Assembly (NCBI GenBank): GCA_017515595.1
Contig: JAFWFL010000061.1
Coordinates: 1 to 34,118 of the forward strand
Source: Coriobacteriales bacterium
GTDB lineage: Bacteria > Actinomycetota > Coriobacteriia > Coriobacteriales > UMGS124
DNA length: 34,118 bases
Reading direction: 5' to 3'
The notes below the pieces were generated by a model that made no database searches, was not told the origin of the DNA, and worked only from the letters and a program-made list of their open reading frames with translations. The number at the start of each line of letters is the position of its first letter. Position 1 is the stretch's first letter. A program made the translations under genes and the position numbers. Positions 1 through 8,061 of the stretch are shown one piece after another.

Positions 1-36
1 AGATAAAACATGCTGTATTACCAGCATGTTTTATCT
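1..36. repeat. Perfect hairpin at the window edge, possible centre of a family I element
   Basis: The 14-bp arms (1-14 and 23-36) are perfect reverse complements around the 8-base loop GTATTACC. The loop region TATTACCAG fits the centre seen in the other family I elements (xATRCCWGRT). REP-like copies follow on the right, so this could be the right half of an element that begins outside the window. A plain bidirectional terminator is the alternative. Confidence 0.55.
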
Positions 37-46
37 CAAAACCACA

Positions 47-125
47 CATATCCCCCGTCCCTCTGTGTTATTCCCAACCCGTTTCCCTCTGTGTCAAAAA
101 CCTCCGTCCCCATTGGCACACTCCT
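47..125. repeat. REP-like repeat cluster
   Basis: CCCTCTGTGT occurs at 59-68 and again at 85-94, followed by CCGTCCCCATTGGCAC at 104-119. Read on the minus strand this gives TGCCAATGGGGACGG followed by GACACAG. That resembles the GGGACGG...GACAC repeats found as REP sequences in many anaerobes and the copy at 29902-29932. The spacing (26 and 23 bp) is less regular than in the other arrays. No gene is seen in 1-143. Confidence 0.5.
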
Positions 126-143
126 GAGATCTTTTGTCAGATA

Positions 144-1295
144 TTATGACAAATTGGAATTGAGGAAATCACAGAGAAGGCTTATGAGCTCAGGGTTGGG
201 AACATTGGCTTGTGATTTATTGATACCGGCATAAAACTCATCAAGCAATGTGTCATATTCTGCCTGCTTGGCAGGATCGCTTGCCACTCCGTCACGGTCA
301 GGATCGTACTCATCGCAAAGCGCATAAAGTTCTTCTTGCTTTTGCACAATGTATGCATGGGCAGATTCAGAAATGAAATACGAGTTATGCCCGTCCCGGC
401 CTTCGTCGGTAAAGAGATAGTAGCTCACGTTGGGGTTGGTAATGCGATTCTGCTGAGCATAAATAGCTGCTCCTGTGGCCGAGATAACCTTGTCATGGGC
501 TGCGTGAACCACAAGCACGGGCGTGGTGCAGGAGTTAATTCCCGCCACTGCCGAGAGATCGCACTTATCACCGGCAATAAAGCGGTTTGCACACCAAATA
601 AACGGGTATTCCACCTGCACAAGGCTGCCCATGCTGCTAACGGCCTGCTCCATAATAATCCCCATGGGTTCACTGTAGCCCGAGAGGCTCACTACTCCCT
701 GAATATTGTGATTAAAGTTAAGAACAGCTGCAGCTGCGTAACCTCCCCAGCTGTGTCCTATCACAAAAACAGGCATCTGAGCAAAGCGGTCCTGAGCTTC
801 AATAAAGTTTAAAGCCGCATGGGCATCAAGTGCGGATTGCGACATGCTCCCAACCGTCGCACCTTCACTTTCTCCGCTGCCGGTTGCGTCATAGCCAAAC
901 ACAAGCCATCCGTCATCTACCAATTTCAAGAGTATCGCCAGATAGTCCTGATGCCAGGAACCAATGCCGTGGCAAAACACTATGAGTCCTTTTACGGTTG
1001 ATGTATCGCCTGTTTTTGACATGTAGAGATACCCTTGGAGCATGTTTTCTCCGCTCATAAAGGTGAGCGGTTCGCGTGCATAAGAGTCCGAGAAGTCCTC
1101 GTATCGCGTGATGGTGCTCCTGTTGGGAACGTAGCTTCTTGTAAATGATTGCGAGAGAATGAGATAGTCAACCACTAGCGAGACAACACAGAATAAAAGC
1201 AACAGTATAACAGCAATGATGCTTATGATACGCAGCGGGTGTATTCTTTTGGCCGAGGTACTTTGTGCAGAGTGGGCAGGGCTTTGTGTTGCCAT
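144..1295 (-). CDS. Membrane-anchored alpha/beta hydrolase (serine aminopeptidase S33-like)
   Basis: A 383-residue protein. Residues 21-49 form one hydrophobic N-terminal segment with a basic cytoplasmic start, so the hydrolase domain should lie outside the membrane. The alpha/beta-hydrolase marks are all present: HG at 109-110 for the oxyanion hole, the nucleophile elbow GHSWGG with Ser182, acid Asp268 in HDK, and His303 in DGH. The substrate (ester, peptide or acyl group) cannot be read from sequence. The ATG is preceded by AAGGAG at good spacing. It starts 31 bp after the murT stop on the same strand, so the two are probably cotranscribed and a cell-envelope role is plausible by inference. 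The fold is well supported; the exact function is not. Confidence 0.85.
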   Translation of the reverse strand: MATQSPAHSAQSTSAKRIHPLRIISIIAVILLLLFCVVSLVVDYLILSQSFTRSYVPNRSTITRYEDFSDSYAREPLTFMSGENMLQGYLYMSKTGDTSTVKGLIVFCHGIGSWHQDYLAILLKLVDDGWLVFGYDATGSGESEGATVGSMSQSALDAHAALNFIEAQDRFAQMPVFVIGHSWGGYAAAAVLNFNHNIQGVVSLSGYSEPMGIIMEQAVSSMGSLVQVEYPFIWCANRFIAGDKCDLSAVAGINSCTTPVLVVHAAHDKVISATGAAIYAQQNRITNPNVSYYLFTDEGRDGHNSYFISESAHAYIVQKQEELYALCDEYDPDRDGVASDPAKQAEYDTLLDEFYAGINKSQANVPNPELISLLCDFLNSNLS

Positions 1296-1326
1296 GGGTT
1301 CTCCTTACACGCGAGCTGAATCCTGT

Positions 1327-2694
1327 TTACTCAGACCAGTAATCCTGAGGTTTGTAAGATTTTACAAGCTCCAGACGGAATGCCTCAATAGGCGAGCAGT
1401 TTGCGATGACGGTGACCGGCTCTTTTATTGCCGAGATATCTTGTACAAGAGCCGCATAGTCTGTTTGGACGCGGATATTCTGCGGAGCAATTCCGGCTTT
1501 GAGCAGGCGGTCGCGCATGTCTTCATACTTTGGACCGCCCACAATAACCTTTGTATCAGGTGTACAGATTTGCTCCCACTGGACATCCTGAATCCAATCA
1601 GTGGTAAGACCATCCATGATCTCGGCGCCTAAAAGACATACGAGATTCTTGGGAAGATCATTTTCTGAACGGATCATATTAATGAGCTGATTGCAGCCGG
1701 CGGTATTCTTCATGAGAAGCAACCGGGTCTTGGTGCCGTCAATATCAAAGATCTCAAAGCGATGCGCCGCGTGTGTAAAGTGCGAAAGCGCTTTGAATGC
1801 GTCATCCTGTGACATACCGGCAGTAAGCAGGCCTGCTACCGCAGCTACCGCATTGTATACGTCATATCCGGCGCGGATGTTTGCCTCAACCGTATGTACC
1901 TGGCCGCCCAGGCGCAAGGTGAGCGTGCAGCTTTTTTCACGGCGGTTCTCAATTTTGGTGCAGGCGATATCAGGCTTATGGTGTGTGCGTCCGCAGCTTG
2001 GGCACGTATAAACGCCCAGGTGCGCAAAGGTTCGATGTGTGAAGGTAAGCTCAGTGTTACAGTTGACGCAGGTTACGAGCTTGTCATAGTCGCCAATGCC
2101 CTCTTCATACACTGGGCATTCAACACCAAACCAAACCACTTTGTTATCGACTGCCTCCGCAATAGAAGCGGTAACCTGGCAATCTGCGTCAAGCACAAGT
2201 ATGGTATCGGGGGAGCTTTTGGCAGCTTCAATAATATAATCGCGGGCGGTAGTCCATGTTTTGTAGCGGTCTACCTGGTCGCGGTAAAGATTAGTGACAA
2301 CCATAACCTTTGGTTTCATGGCAGGTAAAATGCGCTTGGTTGCGCCTTCGTCGCTCTCAATAACTGCCCATTCGCTTTGATGCTCGCCGCTCACTGTGCT
2401 GTTAAGGCAGAGGGTTGTCGCGATACCCTGGGCGAGGTTCGTTGAGGATGGATCATATGCAGCGCTGCCAAACGTATTAATAACCGCCTGCTGGATAATA
2501 TGCGTTGTGGTAGTTTTACCGTTGGTGCCGGTAATAACAATAGTTTTGTAATCCTGGGCGAGCTCCGCAATAAGTTCCGGGTCAATAGTAAGAGCAATCT
2601 TTCCCGGCAACGCCCGCGCAGTACGTCCCATCAAACGCATCAAACGGTGACTAGCCTTGCAGGCGCCAATAGCAACACTCGATCTCAAAGACAT
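1327..2694 (-). CDS. murT: Lipid II isoglutaminyl synthase, MurT-type Mur ligase subunit
   Basis: A 455-residue Mur-ligase-family protein. It shows the ATP P-loop GTNGKTT at residues 56-62, the ligase segment NLYRDQVDRY near 135-144, a four-cysteine zinc ribbon inserted in the central domain (Cys209, Cys212, Cys231, Cys234), and a C-terminal DUF1727-like region. This combination defines MurT, which with the glutaminase GatD amidates the alpha-carboxyl of D-Glu in lipid II, on the cytoplasmic side. gatD usually lies beside murT; here the next gene is an alpha/beta hydrolase and the upstream side is a repeat array, so no gatD is visible. The ATG is preceded by GAGGAG 8 bp upstream. Length is normal for the family. 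Identification is strong; whether it acts as MurT depends on a GatD elsewhere. Confidence 0.88.
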   Translation of the reverse strand: MSLRSSVAIGACKASHRLMRLMGRTARALPGKIALTIDPELIAELAQDYKTIVITGTNGKTTTTHIIQQAVINTFGSAAYDPSSTNLAQGIATTLCLNSTVSGEHQSEWAVIESDEGATKRILPAMKPKVMVVTNLYRDQVDRYKTWTTARDYIIEAAKSSPDTILVLDADCQVTASIAEAVDNKVVWFGVECPVYEEGIGDYDKLVTCVNCNTELTFTHRTFAHLGVYTCPSCGRTHHKPDIACTKIENRREKSCTLTLRLGGQVHTVEANIRAGYDVYNAVAAVAGLLTAGMSQDDAFKALSHFTHAAHRFEIFDIDGTKTRLLLMKNTAGCNQLINMIRSENDLPKNLVCLLGAEIMDGLTTDWIQDVQWEQICTPDTKVIVGGPKYEDMRDRLLKAGIAPQNIRVQTDYAALVQDISAIKEPVTVIANCSPIEAFRLELVKSYKPQDYWSE

Positions 2695-2836
2695 AACAAA
2701 CGCTCCTCAACCACATAATATCGTAACAGGTAGAGTATAAGGAATCCCCCGCAAGGTTCTCGCGTTGTCTTTTGCTTCACATATTCCTCCATATATCTGC
2801 TCTGCTTAAATAAGCAGGGTTTTTGGACAAGTGCCA

Positions 2837-3240
2837 ATGGCAAAAAGGTGACGACCCGTTGTCCACAAGACAAGCGCGGGCTTCTCGTCCGGAGCTAAAT
2901 GGCAAAAAAGTGATGATCCGTTGCCCAAAAAGGGAGACAGGGGCTTTTTGGAAAGGGCTTGATGGCAAAAAGGTGACGATCCGTTGTCTCTTGGGTTTAT
3001 AAATGCCGTTGGAGCGATGTCAAATGGCAAAAAGGTGAGGATTCGTTGTCTGAAGTGAGTGCAAAACTGAATATCATTTTAATAACAATCAATAAAATGC
3101 CTGATAATAGCTCATTACATAGTTAAAACAAGTGTTAGACTCCTGACAATTGACAACGTATTGTCACCTTTTTGCCATTTGCACCTGTCCGAGAGGAAAG
3201 ATTCTGGCTTTGAGACAACGAATCGTCACCTTTTTGCCAT
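2837..3240. repeat. Symmetric repeat array A (family I)
   Basis: Four forward copies of a 27-bp unit (TGGCAAAAAGGTGACGAT then CCGTTGTC) start at 2837, 2899, 2962 and 3024. Two inverted copies occupy 3152-3178 and 3214-3240. Steps are 62, 63 and 62 bp on the left and 62 on the right. The inner gap, 3051-3151, is exactly 101 bp and A+T-rich, with AAATGCCTGAT at its middle. The 35-bp spacers differ from each other, but the right-hand spacers match those of array B after reverse complementing. The array fills the divergent intergenic region between murT and the LRR gene. Reading frames through it are repeat artefacts. Confidence 0.9.
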
Positions 3241-3340
3241 CAGCCTCTGGCCGAGAAGCCCGTGTTTCTCTTTAATTATGTCATATTGGCGCTTTTAACA
3301 ATATTCACTAATACGAACGAGTACCTCAGTGATTATGGTT

Positions 3341-3371
3341 TTGATATACCTTACGTTCTTTCTGGTATAAT
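3341..3371 (+). promoter_or_regulatory. Promoter of the LRR protein gene
   Basis: An extended -10, TGGTATAAT, has its hexamer at 3366-3371. A possible -35, TTGATA, lies at 3341-3346 with a long 19-bp spacer. The 5' leader would be about 45 bases, ending in a GGGGAGG ribosome-binding site. Confidence 0.6.
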
Positions 3372-3420
3372 TTGACACAGAAGAAAAGGTTACTCTCAAA
3401 TAAAGTGGGGAGGTATGAGC

Positions 3421-5538
3421 ATGAGGTCTGTTATGCGAATGATTGTTGTGGGGATTTGTGTTTGTATTTTGGTATGTTGTTGTGTGGGTGTTGCCTGGGG
3501 CGATGACTCACAAACTCCCGTTGTTTACTCTGACGGTGATTACAACTATATCTTGCTTGATGACGGCACGGTGGAAATTACGTCTTATCAGGGGAAAAAC
3601 CTTGCCAGTCTTGATGAGACCGGCATCGATCTTGTAATCCCGCAAACACTTGATGGCAAGCAGGTCACGTCCCTCGGAGCATATTCGTTTTCTGATTTCT
3701 TTAACCTCAAAAGCGTAGTTATTCCCAATGGTGTTACCGCTATAGGCGACTATGCATTTGAGTACAGCTATAACCTTGCCCAGATTACCTTGCCTGACAG
3801 TTTGATTTCGATTGGAGAAGAAGCTTTTCTCTTATGCTCTTCTCTTACTGAGATTAACCTTCCACAGGGAGTTACCTATATTGGCAACGGCGCTTTTGAG
3901 AGCAGCGGCTTAACCAAAATCGCACTCCCTGATTCTCTTGCATCCATGGGAGCGAACCCCTTTAGATGCTGCCCGTCTCTGACCGAGATTTATGTTACCG
4001 CAGATAACCCTACCTATGCTGTTAAAGATGGTGTTTTGTTCGAGAAGTCCACAAAAACCCTGGTCAGTTATCCTTATTCCTATAGTAATGCATGGTATAC
4101 CGTACCCTTGGGCATCGAGGCTATAGGAGACTATGCTTTTAGCCAAAACACGCATCTTGAAGGTATAGGCCTGCAGGAAGGTACTCTGAGCATTGGTGCG
4201 CATGCATTTGACGGCTGTAATAGGCTTGATTATCTAACGCTGCCTTCAACCCTGCAAGAGATTGGTGAGGAGGCCTTTGCCTGGTGTTCTAACATTACAC
4301 AGCTCGAAATCCCCCAAAGCATAATCAGTATTGGAGCAGGTGCTTTTAGAGGCAGCGGCATCACGCGTATTTCTCTGCCGGAGGGTATGGATTCAATCCC
4401 TTATGGTCTTTTTGCCTATTGTACCAATCTTACGACAGTCGAGATTCCCCAGAGTATTACGTCAATTGACTACTCCGCGTTTAATTATTGTATTAATCTC
4501 AGTTACATTGTACTGCCTGAAGGCGTAACAAGTATAGGTGATTATGCGTTTAGCGACTGTGACTCGCTTACAAGCATTACGATTCCCCAGGCAGTTGAAC
4601 AAATGGGCATCGCGGTATTCTCGTACTGCGATTCTTTAAGCAATGTTTATTTACCTGATGGCCTTACGGCTATCAGCGAAAACATGTTTGCGCGCTGCAC
4701 TTCGCTTACCGAGGTTACCATTCCCAAAGGTGTTACCAGCATTGGTGCAAGAGCATTCGCATGGTGTCCGGATTTACAATTTATCTCGATCCCTGACAGC
4801 GTGACCGAGATAGGCGATGCGGCATTTATTGGCTGCACCTCTTTGCTTGGGTTTATAGTTACGGCAGATCACCCGGTATTTGCAACCATAGACGGTGTCC
4901 TCTTTAACAAGATCGAGAAGAGTCTGGTTTGCTTCCCTGCAGGCAGGGAAGTGGGTACCAGCCATGTTTTACCCGAGGGTATTAAGATTATCGGTGACTG
5001 CGCGTTTGCCAATTGTACCAAGCTCACGAGTATCGAACTCCCCAGCACGGTAACCTATATTGGGGACAGCGCATTTGCCGAGTGTACGTATCTCGAGGAA
5101 GTAGTGATTCCAAGCAGCGTGACCGGTATTGGGAAATATGCATTTGAGTACTGCTCGTCACTTTATGCAGTTGCCATCCCGGAGGTTATTACAGAACTGC
5201 CAGAAGGCGTATTCGAGGGATGCTCAAGCCTGTATTATGTAACGCTCCCGTCAAGCTTGGAATCAATTGGATACAGCGCATTTTATGGGTGCGCATGTAC
5301 AGAAATTGTGATCCCCGAGAGCGTTACCACCATAGACAACTTTGCGTTCGCAAGCGCCTATAACCTTACCAGCGTTACCATCCCCGCTACGGTAAGCAGC
5401 ATTGGGGACTACGCGTTTTATGACTGCGAATCGCTCAAAGAAGTTGTTGTAGAGCATAACAGCTATGCACGCCAGTACTGCATCGACAACAATCTTCCCT
5501 ATATCTACGAAGACTCCAATGATTGGCTTTTGGGCTAA
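3421..5538 (+). CDS. BspA-like secreted leucine-rich repeat protein
   Basis: About 705 residues. A Sec-type signal peptide (basic start, a hydrophobic stretch rich in Val, Ile and Cys, then AWG-D near residue 26) precedes roughly two dozen LRR_5/Treponema-type leucine-rich repeats of about 23 residues with the pattern IxxYAFxxCxxLTxVxIPxxVTxIG. It ends with the SYARQYCIDNNLPY cap typical of this family. No LPXTG, wall-binding repeat or C-terminal membrane segment is seen, so it may be released or held indirectly. BspA-type proteins of oral and gut bacteria bind host or bacterial surfaces, which is the likely role. Another ATG lies at 3415, but the GGAGG at 3408-3412 is only 2 bases from it and 8 from 3421, so I take 3421. 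It converges with the next gene, 8 bp between stops. Confidence 0.88.
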   Translation: MRSVMRMIVVGICVCILVCCCVGVAWGDDSQTPVVYSDGDYNYILLDDGTVEITSYQGKNLASLDETGIDLVIPQTLDGKQVTSLGAYSFSDFFNLKSVVIPNGVTAIGDYAFEYSYNLAQITLPDSLISIGEEAFLLCSSLTEINLPQGVTYIGNGAFESSGLTKIALPDSLASMGANPFRCCPSLTEIYVTADNPTYAVKDGVLFEKSTKTLVSYPYSYSNAWYTVPLGIEAIGDYAFSQNTHLEGIGLQEGTLSIGAHAFDGCNRLDYLTLPSTLQEIGEEAFAWCSNITQLEIPQSIISIGAGAFRGSGITRISLPEGMDSIPYGLFAYCTNLTTVEIPQSITSIDYSAFNYCINLSYIVLPEGVTSIGDYAFSDCDSLTSITIPQAVEQMGIAVFSYCDSLSNVYLPDGLTAISENMFARCTSLTEVTIPKGVTSIGARAFAWCPDLQFISIPDSVTEIGDAAFIGCTSLLGFIVTADHPVFATIDGVLFNKIEKSLVCFPAGREVGTSHVLPEGIKIIGDCAFANCTKLTSIELPSTVTYIGDSAFAECTYLEEVVIPSSVTGIGKYAFEYCSSLYAVAIPEVITELPEGVFEGCSSLYYVTLPSSLESIGYSAFYGCACTEIVIPESVTTIDNFAFASAYNLTSVTIPATVSSIGDYAFYDCESLKEVVVEHNSYARQYCIDNNLPYIYEDSNDWLLG

Positions 5539-5546
5539 GTAACGTA

Positions 5547-7484
5547 TTAGGCGTAGCCGTTGAGCATGAGGAGGTCGCTTACGCCTCCCGGGTCAATGGA
5601 TTCTTGGAATGTGGCATATAGTTCGTTTGGATCTATATCTTGAAAAGCCGATATTCCTTTTTGCATATACATTACCGGTAGCCAGTCTGTCATGACAGAA
5701 TAATAGTGGATGTCAGAAACCCTGTATCCATCTTCGCAGCTTGTAAGCGCAAAGTTGAGGTTTTGCCAGATGCCGGTTTCATTGTTACAGAAGAGAATTT
5801 GGCGTTCCTGCGATGGACCGCCTACATATGACTCGAGGTCAGCCATGGTCTCCGTTGCCGTGCCATCATGAGTGGTATACACAGCTACCGGCTCACCAAA
5901 CAAAGCAAGTCCCTCGTTCAAACAGTGCCAAAGTTCTGCAATAGCTTCAAACGAGAATCCATTAGCTATTTTTATGCGCATTTCCTCGGCCTGTTCCGCT
6001 GTCGCACCATTTAGTATGGAACCTAGCGCATTCGCAGGATTTGCCGTGGTGGGTATTGGCGAGAATACATCGATGAGCTGTAACATGAAGTCAGAATAAA
6101 CCCCTCTTGCATACTCTAAGAAGTGTATTCGCGCGATCCTGTAGATGAACGCAATGAGCTGGTATGCCCCAAACTTGTTTGCAGCCATATAGCTTGAAAG
6201 TGTGCGGTACCCCTTAGCTGTAACTGGAAAGAACGTACCCGATGAGTTTAGAGATAATCCAACGGTCCCAGTGTCCACAAATTCTGTTCGAAGCCTTTTA
6301 AGCGTTGTTGAGCCATTGTACATATTTGCCAGGTCAACAGACTGCATGTATGCATCACCACAGAACAGCCGTCTGAATGTCTGCTCAGTCGAGTTTGGCC
6401 GGCTGCCGGTTCCGGTTTCTAAATCCAAAGCGCTCAATAGTGCGAGGCTCGCGTCTTCTACACTGGCGAATGGGGTGTCTTTTGGCGGAACATACGGTTC
6501 GTAATTAACCTGCGGGAGTTCGCACGAGAGATAAGCGCCTACACCAGAGTGTTCATCGTCATCATACATGTACCAAAACAGCACATTTGGGCACTCATAT
6601 GGCAAGGGGCGCTGAATCTGCCAGGTATTACCATAACGGCAAAGTGGGATTAAAAAGCGCAGAAGTTCTTGTCCGCCTTGTCCTACAGTTATGCAAAATA
6701 TGCGCATGTCATAGCGGGTCTCCGGGTCAAAAGCCGCTGCGATTTGGCTCCCCAGTGCAAATCCAGGCCAGTATACTTGATCCAGCCAATTGAGGTTAAG
6801 TGCGGTTTCCAGGTCATTGCACTGGTAAACCTCCATAACCTCGTATTGTGACAAGTCGAGCGCCTCAAGGGCATTGTTCATATTGACGAGTTGTTGGTTA
6901 ACATTTGCCGGAAAGTCATCTAGGGAGAGCCTCATTCCCTCATTCCCGTCTGCATCTTTTTCTGTGCGAAGCGGTATTGATCTGACATCTGCTCCGGCTG
7001 CGTCTGCGGCAACAGTAGCCAAGAATCGCATAATATCTGCAGCGTAAAGTGCACGTAACCGTACAGCCATAAGTGTGCGTACGAGCCCTTTGGGACGTAC
7101 GGCAGTTGCTTTCCACTCCTCTTCCCAGTCTAACCAGGCATCTTCTCTCAGCTGGCCAATAGGTGTGAGCAACGCAATCATGCTGTCAAGATAATCATCT
7201 ACGGCGCAAAGCGAAAGATACGTCTCAAAATCACGCTTGAACAACGCATCAACCGCAATGGCAGCAATCTCTTTTTCTGAATATCCGCTCCAATCAGGCA
7301 TGGTCCAAGCAGCATCCTGTGTCCCGGTGTCTGAGCTTGCGTTATCCTGAGAAGCTGGTCCTCCACCAAGAAGCGACGCAATCAGTCCGCCTTCTGCATA
7401 CGCAGAAGTTACAGCGGTACCATAAGCGCAAGCACCCGCAAGTGCTGCTGAAGTTACAAAAGTCCTTCTGGTAATTGCTGCCAT
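5547..7484 (-). CDS. Tat-signal protein of unknown function
   Basis: A 645-residue protein starting MAAITRRTFVTSAALAG, a twin-arginine signal with an AYA-E cleavage site near residue 30, so it is predicted to be exported folded. I do not recognise any domain in the rest. It is mixed helical, acidic, with many aromatic residues and no cysteine pairs suggesting a metal centre, no flavin motif and no transmembrane segment after the signal. AAAGGG lies about 8 bases before the ATG. It converges with the LRR gene and is divergent from the wall-binding protein gene, with palindromic element F between their promoters. A surface-exposed or lipid-side accessory protein is possible, but that is a guess. 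Confidence 0.8.
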   Translation of the reverse strand: MAAITRRTFVTSAALAGACAYGTAVTSAYAEGGLIASLLGGGPASQDNASSDTGTQDAAWTMPDWSGYSEKEIAAIAVDALFKRDFETYLSLCAVDDYLDSMIALLTPIGQLREDAWLDWEEEWKATAVRPKGLVRTLMAVRLRALYAADIMRFLATVAADAAGADVRSIPLRTEKDADGNEGMRLSLDDFPANVNQQLVNMNNALEALDLSQYEVMEVYQCNDLETALNLNWLDQVYWPGFALGSQIAAAFDPETRYDMRIFCITVGQGGQELLRFLIPLCRYGNTWQIQRPLPYECPNVLFWYMYDDDEHSGVGAYLSCELPQVNYEPYVPPKDTPFASVEDASLALLSALDLETGTGSRPNSTEQTFRRLFCGDAYMQSVDLANMYNGSTTLKRLRTEFVDTGTVGLSLNSSGTFFPVTAKGYRTLSSYMAANKFGAYQLIAFIYRIARIHFLEYARGVYSDFMLQLIDVFSPIPTTANPANALGSILNGATAEQAEEMRIKIANGFSFEAIAELWHCLNEGLALFGEPVAVYTTHDGTATETMADLESYVGGPSQERQILFCNNETGIWQNLNFALTSCEDGYRVSDIHYYSVMTDWLPVMYMQKGISAFQDIDPNELYATFQESIDPGGVSDLLMLNGYA

Positions 7485-7562
7485 GTTCAGCCCTTTCTGT
7501 TAAAACCAACCCCCGCAATGCCTGAGGTTCTCATATTCTCCCACTATCCATACCTCACACTA

Positions 7563-7590
7563 AATATAGCCCTTTCTCTATAAATTGCAA
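7563..7590 (-). promoter_or_regulatory. Promoter of the Tat protein gene
   Basis: On the minus strand TTGCAA (7585-7590) and TATATT (7563-7568) are separated by 16 bp, about 80 bp before the start codon at 7484. Confidence 0.5.
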
Positions 7591-7678
7591 TGTAGAAAAC
7601 AAACAAGACCTGGCTAAAAAGTACAACGAATTCAAGTAGCATCAGTAGCGATTTACGGGAGACTGGCCAAAGATTTCC

Positions 7679-7872
7679 CTTGCGCACGAGAATCGGTCTT
7701 ATGTTGCTCAATTAATCCAATTAATGAAGTACCTGCATCGCACCAGATATACTTGAAAAAAAGAACGCCCAGGTCGGAAGCGCGGGGGTTTCTCGTAAAA
7801 ATCAATTATGCAATAAATGTGCTCAATTAATTGGATTAATTGAGCGCTAAAAGACCGATTCTCGTGCGCAAG
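7679..7872. repeat. Palindromic element F (family II)
   Basis: Outer 22-bp arms (7679-7700 and 7851-7872) are perfect inverted repeats. Inside each arm is a palindrome built on CTCAATTAATCC: imperfect near 7706-7727, and with 11-bp arms at 7821-7831 and 7835-7845. Palindrome starts are 115 bp apart. At the exact middle, 7761-7785, is the conserved centre (AAGAAC, then CAGGTC, then GAAGCGCGG) shared with elements G and H. Element F lies between divergent genes. Apart from it and the two promoters, 7500-8061 holds nothing I recognise. Confidence 0.88.
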
Positions 7873-8017
7873 ACGATTTGTTGAAACTTTTTTCGTGTCT
7901 CATGCATATTACTGTATGAAGATGTTCTTGCGCTTTAAATTGGAGGTTTGTCTTCTGTCTGTAAAACAATGAGTTTTGCGTCATGACATTGTGATTGTGT
8001 GGTACTTATGTGCATTT

Positions 8018-8028
8018 GTGATTATAAT
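8018..8028 (+). promoter_or_regulatory. -10 region of the wall-binding protein gene
   Basis: TGTGATTATAAT ends at 8028 with a perfect TATAAT hexamer at 8023-8028, and no clear -35 is visible. The same TTGTGATTATAAT string occurs before the symporter leader (hexamer at 19376-19381), suggesting a shared promoter type. Confidence 0.5.
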
Positions 8029-8061
8029 CTAATTTCTCGTGTCCAAACCAAAGGAGGGCCT

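Noticed and set aside
2685-3030. Several overlapping minus-strand reading frames in array A (and similar ones at 33831-34073 and 33292-33651)
   Set aside because: They are translations of the repeated unit (FCHL/VTFLP-type strings), with no ribosome-binding site or family resemblance.
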